A DNA stretch of 27,432 nucleotides, taken from IMG/VR virus record IMGVR_UViG_3300012211_000010, positions 1-27,432 of that record. One strand, given 5' to 3'. The translations under genes were made by a program, and so were the position numbers. The stretch is from a virus. Positions 5,561 to 14,295 of the stretch are shown here, piece after piece. Under the pieces are notes generated by a model. That model made no database searches. It was not told where the DNA came from and worked only from the letters and a program-made list of their open reading frames with translations. Within the stretch, counting starts at the first letter, position 1. Every line of letters begins with the position of its first letter.

Positions 5561-7810
5561 ATGTCCATATCAGTCGAGGAAGCAGCGCGTCTAGGTTTTA
5601 AATTGACTGAGACAGAAGCGAAAGTAATTGTTCGCGAGACGCTTGAGAACAACTTCCTGGATCGTATGAAGGCGTTGGATGCGGGTAACCAAGCCTTATC
5701 GCTTACTCCTGAAATACGTGGAAGCCAAGGAAAAGTATACGGACCTACAGATGAATGGGTCCAATTTGTTTTGGGGTTAAAGCGTAAGGAAGATGGTATC
5801 TATCCATGGCACTTATCTGAGGCCGCTAATTGGTATCATCTTGGGCAAACTTTCGTTGGTCGTGAATGGCTTGGACCGGAATCTGAGGAAGAGTCTGAGG
5901 ATGAAGAGGAAGAGATAGTCCGTCGCGCCAGCAAAAAGAAAAGTAAGAAAAAATCTGATACCTATAACCATATACCCGTTCCTTATAGAGTTCAGATTCT
6001 AGGTCAAGAGTCTTCATTTGTGGAGTGGTTGAGCTTACGTGATAAGGCCCGCAAGGATTTGTTTTGGCTTGGGGTTTCGGTTCTTAAGAAGAATTGGGTA
6101 GCGGAGACACATCAGCAAGTTTGCGATCAGTTCGTGCAGAAGAACTTTGATGGTGTTTATCACTCAGGTTACAATCTGACCGATGTTCAGAATGCTTTTG
6201 ATTCCCAGAAGCGATTCGATGGTGAGGGTCGCCCAACAAAAGAAATGATCTTGTTGGACTCCCGAGGTTTTTTCAAATCGACTATCGATGGTGTCGATTG
6301 CATTCAGTGGATGTTGAATGCTCCTGATATTCGAATCATGATCGTTACGGCTACGAAAGAGTTGGCCCGTGGCTTCATGAAGGAAATCAAGAACTACTTG
6401 TTTTATCAGCCGCATAATGAGGAAAGTACTTCTCTGGATTTGCATCTGTTGTTTCCAGATTACATCCTCTCGAAGGCGCCGTCTGAGAATAATACGCCGT
6501 TGCTGTTACGCGTGCGTAAGCACTGGCAAAAAGATAAGAGTGTTGCGATCTCTTCGATGGAGTCAGGTCAGGCGGGCGCTCACTGTGACGTGCTGAAGCG
6601 TGATGATTGCACTAACGAACAAAATTGTACTCCCGGCACACCAAAGCCGACGCTGGCGTTATTGAATTCAAAGATTAATACTACCGGCAACATTCCGATG
6701 CCGTGGGGTTTTATTGATAACATCGGAACTCGTTATCGAGTTGATGATTGGTTTGGACATAGAATTGCGTTGTTGGCGGTGAGCCCGGCGAAGTATTTTT
6801 GTCGAGCTTGCTGGGTTGTAAAAGACCAGTTTAAGATCGTTCCTTTGAAACAGATTACGGAAGAGATGGTGATTTTAAACTTCCCTAAGCTTTCAAAAAC
6901 AGCTTTTCAGGATTTGCGAAAGAAGTTGGCGGAAGACGAGATGGTTTTTCGTTGCCAACAGCTTAACGAACCCGCTATGGAGGCTGAGGAAGACAAGTTT
7001 AAGATTGCATTTATTTTGGATGAGCTTCGTCGGGCTACGATCCATCCCGCAGCAGCCGCCAAAGAAGGCAATATTTATATTGCCTGGGATACTGCTTACT
7101 CGAAGAATAAGCAGAGTGATTATTCGGCTGGCGCCGCTTCTCGAAGATTTAAACGTGCTGATGGTCGTTGGGGTCTAGAAATACTTGAAATTCGTCATGG
7201 TAAGTGGACATCTTCCGAATTAGCACAACAGATTGCCCAGATGGACAAGGATTGGAATCCAGTCCAGACCATCATTGAAAAAACAGTTAATGCAGAGCTT
7301 TTAGAGCTTCGACTCCAGGAATGGTATAAGCGTTTAGATTTCTTGCCACGAATTTGGTGGAGAGAGCCAAACCCAGAACCGGATGCGAAGAGAAACAGAA
7401 TCAAGCAGCTTGAGATTTTGTTGGTCGCGGATTTGTTGAAGTTTGTTTTTGGGGTAGCTAAAAAGCAACTTGATTGGATCGATCCAACATTTGACCAATT
7501 GACTGCATATACAGGTGAGAGAAAGAATCGCGGACGTAAGGACGATATCCCGGACGCGATGTCGATGTTGTGGTATTTCTTGCCCCTACACATTCCGACT
7601 CCACAAGAGATTGAGATGACGCAGAAGCGCGTGGAGTTGCTATGGCAAGCGGCGGCTCGACAGTCTTGGCAAAAATCGGTATTTGGTGGATGGGGAACAC
7701 AGAAGCCACAACAGGCTTCGTTGATACCTAACATGTCATCAGTGGACTCGCGCCGGAGTCCTATGACCGATGCAGGGCGACGAATAATGGGTCCTGGATT
7801 TCGGGTGTGA
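5561..7810 (+). CDS. terL: Terminase large subunit (packaging ATPase and nuclease)
   Basis: ACGGAG precedes the ATG. At 749 residues it is longer than the usual 450-650. The ATPase domain (about 165-420) shows a degenerate Walker A, LDSRGFFKST (232-241), with Phe in place of the Gly before the key Lys. A Walker B-like CDVLKRDDCTNEQ follows at 342-354. The RNase H-like nuclease domain has D510 (IAWDTAYS), E573 (TIIEKTV) and D662/D665 (KDDIPDAMSM). Residues 1-165 are an N-terminal extension containing an acidic run (108-118) followed by a lysine-serine run (124-132), probably a flexible linker. The enzyme pumps DNA into the prohead through the portal and cuts it. No separate small subunit is recognised, so the extension may carry part of that role; this is inference. 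Confidence 0.92.
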   Translation: MSISVEEAARLGFKLTETEAKVIVRETLENNFLDRMKALDAGNQALSLTPEIRGSQGKVYGPTDEWVQFVLGLKRKEDGIYPWHLSEAANWYHLGQTFVGREWLGPESEEESEDEEEEIVRRASKKKSKKKSDTYNHIPVPYRVQILGQESSFVEWLSLRDKARKDLFWLGVSVLKKNWVAETHQQVCDQFVQKNFDGVYHSGYNLTDVQNAFDSQKRFDGEGRPTKEMILLDSRGFFKSTIDGVDCIQWMLNAPDIRIMIVTATKELARGFMKEIKNYLFYQPHNEESTSLDLHLLFPDYILSKAPSENNTPLLLRVRKHWQKDKSVAISSMESGQAGAHCDVLKRDDCTNEQNCTPGTPKPTLALLNSKINTTGNIPMPWGFIDNIGTRYRVDDWFGHRIALLAVSPAKYFCRACWVVKDQFKIVPLKQITEEMVILNFPKLSKTAFQDLRKKLAEDEMVFRCQQLNEPAMEAEEDKFKIAFILDELRRATIHPAAAAKEGNIYIAWDTAYSKNKQSDYSAGAASRRFKRADGRWGLEILEIRHGKWTSSELAQQIAQMDKDWNPVQTIIEKTVNAELLELRLQEWYKRLDFLPRIWWREPNPEPDAKRNRIKQLEILLVADLLKFVFGVAKKQLDWIDPTFDQLTAYTGERKNRGRKDDIPDAMSMLWYFLPLHIPTPQEIEMTQKRVELLWQAAARQSWQKSVFGGWGTQKPQQASLIPNMSSVDSRRSPMTDAGRRIMGPGFRV

Positions 7811-7816
7811 TAAAGA

Positions 7817-9943
7817 ATGGCTGAACTGGAAAAAGCAAGCAGCAGTGAACTTGATGCATCTTTGGCTGCGAAATTCATTGATCCCGCCTCCGAGATCACT
7901 GTCGATAGCCTGATTACAGACTCTGAGACCGATACGATCATGTTCCAAGATCGCGAAGCGGTCATGCTTGTAATTAAGGACGCGGAACGTGCAGATCAGT
8001 GGTTAAACATAAACCAGTGGCCCAGTGGTTGGACTCTTGCTGACACCATTTATCAGTCACCGGCTGCTAATTCGGCATTCGATGGTGGTCAGGTTGCGCA
8101 AGCTAACGTTCCAAAGTTTACGGTTTCGAATCATATCAGTTCAATTGTACCGAAAATTATGGGTGGTATCTTCTATGAGAAGCCACCGTTTGAACTTCGG
8201 CCACGTCCTGGAACGGATAGGATTACTGTTGACGCCAAGAGATCATTATTTACAACTCAACTCGATCTAATGCATTTTGAGGAAGAGACAGAACGTGCTG
8301 TTGAGCAGCAGGCTCTTCTTGGAACTTGTATTATGAAGTGGGGTTATACCGAATACAAGCGCAAACAAAAGCGTTATGTTCGTAAGGGCGAGCAACATCA
8401 ATATATTCCTGCTACCGGCCAAGTCGAGATGGTCGATACGCCGGAGTCAGATTCTTTTGAAGTAGTAATCGACAACATTGTGGAGTCACATCCCTGGATT
8501 AAGTATTGTGACATTCGTACTGTTCTCGTGGACCCAGGAACTCGTGTTGGTGACATTCGTAAAGCAAAGTGGGTTGTATATCGAGATTATGCGACCTACG
8601 ATGACTTGGATAATTTGCGTGGGGTTCAAGGCTATAAGATTCCTTCAGAGGCCGAGCTTAAGAATTTGTTTTTGAGTAAGCCTACATCAGGTCCAGATAA
8701 CATCACCCTTACAATTCCTGAAGGAATGTATGGATATTTGCAGCATGCTTTGCCTCGTAGTTACAAGACGAGTGCGAATCCGCTTGATACACCTCTTGAG
8801 ATTCTAGAGCGTTGGGATAATGATCGTGTTATCGTGATTTTGTCGTTTAGTGGACACAATCTTTTAATTCGTAATGAAGTCAACCCTTACGGAAAGATTC
8901 CGTTCCTCTCCGCCAATTGGCGAAATATTCCTGATTGCTTCTATGGGCAGGGTCTTGGCATTTTGTTGGGACCGGATCAATTGGTTGAACAAGGTGTAAC
9001 CAACCTTTCTTTGGATTTGTTGGCTTTTTGTCTACAACCTCCTGCCGTTAGAAAGAAGGGTTTCAATACTCTTCAGCAGAATCAGAGATGGTCTCTCGGC
9101 GGCATTATTGACGTTGATGAAGACGTAGATAAGGCTTTCAGATTTTTAGAAATGCCTCGACCACCTTCAGAAGCCTTTGCGGCTATTGCCCAAAGTCAAG
9201 CCTCGGCTGCAGCATCCTCGGGTGCTAATGAGAATTTTGTTCAAGGAGCCGCATCTTCTGGGTCTAGGTCTACTGGTGCTCGCTCGGGGACCGGCGCCGC
9301 CGCCGTTATCCAAGCTAATGCCTCCCGTCTAGATAGTCCTATGGGTCGGTTCATTCGCCAGGTCTTTGAGCCGTGGCTTCAGATTATGGATGAGTTGAAC
9401 AATGATTTATTGCCAACATCTGTGTTGAAGCGAGTTCTTGGTGAAGAATTAGGGCCACAGTTTAAGATCGATCATATTCAGTTCCGAGAAGCAGAGCTTG
9501 AGTTTGAGGTATTAGCTGGGGCTCATCTTGGAGCTAAGAAAGAGATGACGCAATTTTTGCCAATCATGGTGCAGTTGATGACGGCGCCAGCTTTTAATAC
9601 AGGTCTCGCTCAAGCCTACATGAAGTGGGATTCCGTAGCTATTTTCAAGGCATTTGCGGAAGCCGCAGGCTGGAAGTACAGTCAAAATTTCTTAGTCAAG
9701 ATGACTGATGAAGAGAAGCAGCAGGCTAAGCAGAATCAGCCAGCCGCTATCCAAGCACGGCAGGCTCAGGCACAGCAAGCACAGTCGCAGCAGAAATTCC
9801 AGCAGGATCAACAGAAAGAAGCCCAGGAACAACTGGGTAAGGCCCAAAACGAAGTAATGCGTGGTGCTGTTGAACACGCCCTTCAATCGGAAGAGACCGG
9901 AGAACCAGCTAACACTGGATTCGGTAGCACAACCGAACTCTAA
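7817..9943 (+). CDS. Portal (head-tail connector) protein
   Basis: This 708-residue protein directly follows the terminase gene, the standard place for the portal, and its length fits podovirus-type portals. The core has portal-like mixed alpha/beta text with GQGLGILLGPDQLVEQ near residues 376-391, then a long helical stretch, and a Ser/Gly/Ala-rich loop about 455-510 that probably lies in the channel region. The C-terminal 90 residues are very rich in Gln and Ala (QARQAQAQQAQSQQ), predicted as a long helix or barrel extension into the capsid as seen in P22-like portals. It forms the dodecameric ring through which DNA enters and leaves. Identification rests on position, size and composition rather than one diagnostic motif. 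The start has only a weak ribosome site (ATAAAG). Confidence 0.85.
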   Translation: MAELEKASSSELDASLAAKFIDPASEITVDSLITDSETDTIMFQDREAVMLVIKDAERADQWLNINQWPSGWTLADTIYQSPAANSAFDGGQVAQANVPKFTVSNHISSIVPKIMGGIFYEKPPFELRPRPGTDRITVDAKRSLFTTQLDLMHFEEETERAVEQQALLGTCIMKWGYTEYKRKQKRYVRKGEQHQYIPATGQVEMVDTPESDSFEVVIDNIVESHPWIKYCDIRTVLVDPGTRVGDIRKAKWVVYRDYATYDDLDNLRGVQGYKIPSEAELKNLFLSKPTSGPDNITLTIPEGMYGYLQHALPRSYKTSANPLDTPLEILERWDNDRVIVILSFSGHNLLIRNEVNPYGKIPFLSANWRNIPDCFYGQGLGILLGPDQLVEQGVTNLSLDLLAFCLQPPAVRKKGFNTLQQNQRWSLGGIIDVDEDVDKAFRFLEMPRPPSEAFAAIAQSQASAAASSGANENFVQGAASSGSRSTGARSGTGAAAVIQANASRLDSPMGRFIRQVFEPWLQIMDELNNDLLPTSVLKRVLGEELGPQFKIDHIQFREAELEFEVLAGAHLGAKKEMTQFLPIMVQLMTAPAFNTGLAQAYMKWDSVAIFKAFAEAAGWKYSQNFLVKMTDEEKQQAKQNQPAAIQARQAQAQQAQSQQKFQQDQQKEAQEQLGKAQNEVMRGAVEHALQSEETGEPANTGFGSTTEL

Positions 9944-9963
9944 TCCAATAATCGGAGTACCCA

Positions 9964-10344
9964 ATGTCAGAACCTTTGTTATATGACGAGTTGACCCCGC
10001 AGCAACGGCAGATGCTGGCAGCATTATCAAAGCATCCCGGCTGGGAAGTGCTCGTTATGGTTTTTCATAAGTCTTGCGACATGGTCAATGCACGATTAGT
10101 CAGTATTAATCCTATGTCTGAAGGCTATGAAAAGAAGTTAGCGTTTGCTCATCTGCAGTCCCGGACTGTGAATGAGTTTTGTTCGGCTGTCAAGAAGTCT
10201 GTTGAATTTCATTCGCAACTAGAATCTATTCAAAGAAAAGTAACAGAAGAAAGTATTCGTAGAGAACTTCAAGACGCCGAGTCTCAATTGCGTGCGGGAA
10301 ATCCAATCCCAACGTATCTGGTTGAATCCAATTCAAAGGAATAG
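9964..10344 (+). CDS. Small helical protein between portal and scaffold
   Basis: CGGAG precedes the ATG. The 126-residue product is mostly helical and polar, with two cysteines, no signal peptide and no membrane span. The N-terminus (TPQQRQMLAALSKHPGWEVL) and the charged middle (KKSVEFHSQLESIQRKVTEE) suggest a helical bundle. Its place between portal and scaffold suggests a head assembly or small connector part, but I do not recognise a family. The end overlaps the ribosome site region (AAGGAATAG) of the next gene. Confidence 0.6.
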   Translation: MSEPLLYDELTPQQRQMLAALSKHPGWEVLVMVFHKSCDMVNARLVSINPMSEGYEKKLAFAHLQSRTVNEFCSAVKKSVEFHSQLESIQRKVTEESIRRELQDAESQLRAGNPIPTYLVESNSKE

Positions 10345-10350
10345 AATCCC

Positions 10351-11718
10351 ATGTCAACTCAGCAATCTGCACTTCGTGGTGAGAAACTTCCTTTCTCTCC
10401 TGAAGAAGTTTTGAAGTTAATGCCTGGTTTACGCACTAAAGCGGATGTTTATAAACTGCCTAACGAAGACCTTACACGTTTGATGAAAACGGAAGAAGGG
10501 TTGGCAGCAATTAATGCCGCTTTGAATGCGACTCCTGATAATCCGGTTGTAACCCCGGAAGAGATAACCGCAAAAGAACAAGTAGCAAAAGAAGCGGCAG
10601 AAAAAGCTGCTGTAGACGCTGTATCTGCTGAAGCCGCACGAGTTGTAGCCGAACAGGAAGCGGTCAAAAAAGCGGCAGAAACGGTCCCGAAGCCGTGGGA
10701 AACCGAAGACGCGAAGTATAAGGAAATCTTCGAGCGTCTAGGTGTCATCGTGACACGCGATGATCAAGGTAACATTACAAAGGTAGTTCAAAATTTTCAA
10801 GTTAAGGATGAGGCAGGGAAGCCAGTAGGCCGACCTACTCGTTTTGAAACTTCAGATTTGGGTGGGCTTTTGCTCAAAAACAATGAGTCCTACACGCAAG
10901 CGGTTCGTGCGTTTGACCGTCTGAAGACCCAAAAGGTTTCATTTAAGAACCAGGCAGAGATTCCTATCAGCAAGCCGCTGACAGATGAGGAAATGGCACA
11001 AGCTATTAAGGACTTGAAGAGTTCTGATGAGGCAAAAGCCATTGCCGCTGCTCGAAAGATTTCTGGTTCTGAAGTTGCTAAAGCTGAACTTAAGGCTCAT
11101 GAAGCCGAAGTCCAAGCCCAGGGTAAGGCAACTGCCTATGATTTCATGAAGCACCATATTCACGATTTTAATCCTTGCCAAGCTAATTCCGATATCATCG
11201 GCAAGTATCTTGAGGATAATCAACTCGAATACACGGTCGATAATCTTGAACTAGCTTTCTTGGCTAAGGAAAACGAATTGGCTCCGGTAATCCCGAAAGA
11301 GCCTGTAAGACCGACTCCGCCTGTGGTCAATCCATTACCGGCGTCAGAAGTATCCGCTTCTAAGATGAGAAAAGTAGTTATCACTAAAGGTGAGGCATAC
11401 CCAACGCCAGAGCCCGGTGAGACATTACTTATCATTGAAAAAGAGCCCGTGGTAGTGCCTGCTCCTCCTGCAGTGCCTGCCACACCGGCACCTCCCGCTG
11501 TACCAGTAAATCCTGAGTTACCAGCGTCGAGACCGGGAGTTAACGGGGGAATAGCCCCTGGCTCCCTATCGGGAACAAAGCCAGTGATTTCCACCGGAAA
11601 ACTTACAAAAGCGGCGATTCTTGAGATGGCTAAGAAGGAACCAGCTAAATTTAAGCGCATGATCGCAGACCCGAAATCTCGGACTGAGATGAATGCGATA
11701 CTGGCCGGACGAGCCTAA
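10351..11718 (+). CDS. Scaffold-like head assembly protein
   Basis: This 455-residue protein lies immediately before the capsid gene, as scaffold genes usually do. Residues about 70-115 are Ala/Glu/Lys-rich and strongly coiled-coil-like (AKEQVAKEAAEKAAVDA). Residues about 311-397 are proline-rich and probably disordered. The basic helical C-terminus (MAKKEPAKFKRMIADPKSR) is the type of tail that scaffold proteins use to bind capsid subunits. It is acidic/basic overall, with a single cysteine and no enzymatic motif. Scaffold proteins guide shell assembly and then leave. The longer than usual length and the disordered segment mean a minor capsid or internal head protein is an alternative. Confidence 0.7.
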   Translation: MSTQQSALRGEKLPFSPEEVLKLMPGLRTKADVYKLPNEDLTRLMKTEEGLAAINAALNATPDNPVVTPEEITAKEQVAKEAAEKAAVDAVSAEAARVVAEQEAVKKAAETVPKPWETEDAKYKEIFERLGVIVTRDDQGNITKVVQNFQVKDEAGKPVGRPTRFETSDLGGLLLKNNESYTQAVRAFDRLKTQKVSFKNQAEIPISKPLTDEEMAQAIKDLKSSDEAKAIAAARKISGSEVAKAELKAHEAEVQAQGKATAYDFMKHHIHDFNPCQANSDIIGKYLEDNQLEYTVDNLELAFLAKENELAPVIPKEPVRPTPPVVNPLPASEVSASKMRKVVITKGEAYPTPEPGETLLIIEKEPVVVPAPPAVPATPAPPAVPVNPELPASRPGVNGGIAPGSLSGTKPVISTGKLTKAAILEMAKKEPAKFKRMIADPKSRTEMNAILAGRA

Positions 11719-11756
11719 AGTTCGCGCAAAAAGACATGGAGTGACGAGGTAGATTT

Positions 11757-12788
11757 ATGCCAGCAGGTGGACCAAATCCGTCAGCAGCAAATATCGGTAA
11801 TATTTTAACCGCGCAAGCGATCTTGTTCGATAAGGAACTGATCCCTAACTTAAAGGGCGAAACGGACGCCTTTGTAGCGTGCGCGGAACGACGTGTGCAG
11901 CCTTTGCACATGGGCGTTAACCGTACCTTCTTCCAGTACAACACACTAACTGGGGACACAACCCAGCGTGCTGACGGCACTGTAGGATCGCCGGAATTGA
12001 TCACTCAGTTGAGCGCTCCTGCTCAGGTGGGCGAGTGGAACGACTACACAAACTTTTCAGCCTTCGCGATTGCGGCGGCTATCGATGAGTTGGTGGGCAA
12101 CTCGGCAGTTGAGTTGGGCTATCAAGCCGGTCAATCCATTAGTGAACTTTATAGCGCGGTAGCTGATTCCGCAAACTCGGTTGACTCTAACGTTAACCAG
12201 AGCGGTTTGCTATCGGCTCCTTTCGTACTCGATTTGGCAACACTTCGAGAAATGAAGCAGCAGTTGGTAAGCCACAACGTGCTTCCTTGCAAGAAGGGTA
12301 AGTTCATGGGAGCAGTATCACCAAACGTGCTAGGTGATATTTACAACGCGACAACAGTTAACGACTCCATTGTTGATTTGTTGAAGTTCGCACAGATTGA
12401 GAAGTTCGACAAGATTGCTGGTTCTGACCAGACACAGGATATCGAACTCCCAGGCACAAACATTATCCTGCGTCAGACACCGTTTGTTACGACAACCGCC
12501 AATTTCCAGTCTACTGGTAAGACAGCGTATCGTACATACGTGTTTGGCAACTACGCCTTGATTGGTGTGTGGCTCGAAGTTCCGGGCGATACCGATCTTG
12601 ACGAGGGAGATTGGCGAACAGTTCAGTGCTACGTCGTAACAGACGCACCACAGTCCGCGTTCGATCCAACAGGCACAATCGGTGGATGGGCCTCCTATAA
12701 GTTCCACCAGACAGTGACATTGCCACCAGCGACAGGCTTGAATACACAGCGTATTCGTTGGATTGACAGCGTACCTGCCATCCAGTAA
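11757..12788 (+). CDS. Major capsid protein
   Basis: GACGAGGT gives the ribosome site. The 343-residue product is of usual size for an HK97-fold capsid protein. Position after the scaffold and before a strong hairpin supports this. The text NRTFFQYNTLTGDTTQRADG then LITQLSAPAQVGEWNDY then AIDELVGNSAVELGYQAGQ resembles the N-terminal arm and spine of N4 gp56-like capsid proteins, where a beta strand pair leads to a long helix. The C-terminal part is beta-rich. Codon choice is more biased toward C-ending codons than in neighbours, as expected for the most highly made virion protein. I see no prohead protease gene in the window. The N4 gp56-type subfamily is less sure than the capsid role. Confidence 0.82.
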   Translation: MPAGGPNPSAANIGNILTAQAILFDKELIPNLKGETDAFVACAERRVQPLHMGVNRTFFQYNTLTGDTTQRADGTVGSPELITQLSAPAQVGEWNDYTNFSAFAIAAAIDELVGNSAVELGYQAGQSISELYSAVADSANSVDSNVNQSGLLSAPFVLDLATLREMKQQLVSHNVLPCKKGKFMGAVSPNVLGDIYNATTVNDSIVDLLKFAQIEKFDKIAGSDQTQDIELPGTNIILRQTPFVTTTANFQSTGKTAYRTYVFGNYALIGVWLEVPGDTDLDEGDWRTVQCYVVTDAPQSAFDPTGTIGGWASYKFHQTVTLPPATGLNTQRIRWIDSVPAIQ

Positions 12789-12795
12789 AGAATCC

Positions 12796-12825
12796 GTTTG
12801 GGGAGGTCTGCCGACCTCCCCGAAC
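12796..12825 (+). terminator. Strong hairpin after the capsid gene
   Basis: A 13-bp stem, GTTTGGGGAGGTC (12796-12808) with GACCTCCCCGAAC (12813-12825), has a single T-G wobble and a TGCC tetraloop. It starts 8 bases after the capsid stop. There is no T-tract, so it may be a partial terminator or a 3' stabiliser that raises capsid mRNA level over downstream genes. Such hairpins after capsid genes are common in phages. Confidence 0.75.
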
Positions 12826-12858
12826 ATAATCCTAATCCGTAAGGAAGGAATCTAATCA

Positions 12859-13515
12859 ATGACAGTGGAAAGAGCAGGACACGAGTACGAGAACTTCACG
12901 ATTCCCGTTGAGAATCCGATTCGGGATATTCATGACATGACGACTACTCGTACGAGTATTCGACACATGCTTGCTGGCGGTACCCCAAACTGGTTGAAGT
13001 GGCCGCAAGATTACAAAGCATTTGTTAAGGAAGCGTTTCAGTTCGAAAAAGAAAAATCAAATGCAATGGTTCAACAGTATAAGATGCAGGACCAAGAGAT
13101 TTTGGCTAATCCCCAGGGTCGATTGGTGAATTCTATCTCTATGTTTGATTTCATCACTACCCTCCGTAATAACGAAGTTAAGTGTTTCTTTGTCGATAAT
13201 GGGTTCCCGCCACAGACGGTGGCGTTGTGGGCAGCTAGACCTGGATCAGATCAGCTTGTCTACATTACCTATCTCCAGGTTCCACGTATGTACGAGTGGG
13301 ACGTGCTGAAACTCGACCGACATGGTTTGCCAGCCGGATTAGATTATCGTGGATGGCGATCCGCTGTATCAAGACTGATCACTGAAAGAATCTTGACCGA
13401 GGAAAAGGCTCACAAGATTTTCGGAAAACCAGTTTTGAGCCCCGTAAGTAGAATATATCGGCGTACTCTATGGCTTTTCAGAAATGGGAAGCTGGATTCA
13501 ACACCGAAGTCCTAA
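12859..13515 (+). CDS. Conserved phage protein, head region
   Basis: A strong AAGGAAGGAA site sits at 12841-12850. The 218-residue product is mixed alpha/beta without membrane segments. The middle (VKCFFVDNGFPPQTVALWAA) and the region MYEWDVLKLDRHGLPAGLDY look like a compact fold. The C-terminus (AHKIFGKPVLSPVSRIYRR) resembles text I associate with hypothetical proteins beside capsid genes in other podovirus-like phages. It may be a head-completion or decoration partner. No catalytic motif is seen and no function is assigned. Confidence 0.6.
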   Translation: MTVERAGHEYENFTIPVENPIRDIHDMTTTRTSIRHMLAGGTPNWLKWPQDYKAFVKEAFQFEKEKSNAMVQQYKMQDQEILANPQGRLVNSISMFDFITTLRNNEVKCFFVDNGFPPQTVALWAARPGSDQLVYITYLQVPRMYEWDVLKLDRHGLPAGLDYRGWRSAVSRLITERILTEEKAHKIFGKPVLSPVSRIYRRTLWLFRNGKLDSTPKS

Positions 13516-13548
13516 GTGCCCCGACACATTAAAACGGTGAGGTGAGTT

Positions 13549-14220
13549 ATGGCTGAATTTACTCAGCAGGACCTGGAGAAGTTATTTCAGGCAGTTACAA
13601 AGTTGGCTCAGACTGTTGCCGCCAAAGAGACGGAAGCAACTGAGAAAGTAGATGAGACTTCGGCTTTATTAGAACTTGTTCTAAAGCGCGAAGCTCGTTT
13701 GGAAGAAAAAGAAAAAAGTGCTCAGGTTGCTTTTGCGCAACGCGATAAACAGCGTCGTGCGAACGCAAGAGAGTTCGACGCAAATTTGAAGGCGATTCAG
13801 AGCCGATGTAAGCATAAGAAGGGTACTGGCAAGAAATGGGGAGGAATGGCAGATGGTCGAAACGATTACGCCATTATCCATCACGTCTTTGTCGATCACT
13901 CGGAAATGCGAATGTGTCAGATTTGCAAAATGAAGTGGCACCCAGGCGATACACATACCAGTCTTGTTAGAGACGGTAGAATTTTTCCGAACCACACAAA
14001 ATTGTCTTGGGAAGAGGTAGCTGCTTTCCCTACAACCAATACAATGACAGCATCGGAAGCTCCTATCGCTCCCGCAACCATGGAACGCGATGTTGCCACA
14101 AAGTTGTTAGATTTGATGAAGGATAAGGACGTTAGCAAGGTGATGGCTTTCTTGAAGTCTCCAGAAGGTCAACATTTTACGAACGATCAGTCCATTCCGA
14201 CAACAGAAGTAGTCGCTTAA
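13549..14220 (+). CDS. Coiled-coil protein with a zinc-finger-like motif
   Basis: GAGGTGAG precedes the ATG. The 223-residue product has a long N-terminal coiled coil (about 5-85, charged heptads such as LKREARLEEKEKSAQ). It then has a probable zinc site formed by C87-x-H89 and C123-x2-C126, with the surrounding text MRMCQICKMKWHPGD. Proteins with the same CxH...CxxC plus KW..GD pattern are frequent phage hypotheticals. The C-terminal 60 residues are helical and polar. It lies between capsid and tail adaptor genes, so a virion or assembly role is plausible; a DNA-binding role cannot be excluded. Confidence 0.62.
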   Translation: MAEFTQQDLEKLFQAVTKLAQTVAAKETEATEKVDETSALLELVLKREARLEEKEKSAQVAFAQRDKQRRANAREFDANLKAIQSRCKHKKGTGKKWGGMADGRNDYAIIHHVFVDHSEMRMCQICKMKWHPGDTHTSLVRDGRIFPNHTKLSWEEVAAFPTTNTMTASEAPIAPATMERDVATKLLDLMKDKDVSKVMAFLKSPEGQHFTNDQSIPTTEVVA

Positions 14221-14232
14221 GCATTGTACTGG

Positions 14233-14275
14233 CCCGGCAGGTTGATCTCGATAGGCCGGGAATTTCTATCGAGAT
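14233..14275 (+). promoter_or_regulatory. Candidate RNA pseudoknot before the adaptor gene
   Basis: CCCGGC (14233-14238) pairs with GCCGGG (14255-14260), and ATCTCGATAG (14245-14254) pairs with CTATCGAGAT (14266-14275). The order of the four arms is that of an H-type pseudoknot: 6-bp and 10-bp stems, connecting loops of 6, 0 and 5 bases, stems directly abutting. If both cannot form together they are two competing hairpins. The ribosome site AAGGAAGGAA begins at 14285, ten bases downstream, so the fold could influence translation of the gene at 14296, or act as a terminator-like element. Confidence 0.5.
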
Positions 14276-14295
14276 ATTTCTTTTAAGGAAGGAAT

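Noticed and set aside
4969-5652. 227-codon minus-strand open frame opposite the phosphatase and terminase start
   Set aside because: It is a shadow of genes with intact catalytic motifs on the + strand, and the product shows no recognisable pattern.
7195-7965. 256-codon open frame on the minus strand across the terminase-portal junction
   Set aside because: It is antisense to two well-supported genes, its translation is Ser/Cys-rich without any domain, and no ribosome site or neighbouring minus-strand gene supports it.
11651-12004. Minus-strand frame opposite the scaffold end and capsid start
   Set aside because: It is antisense to the capsid gene, and its composition simply mirrors capsid codons.
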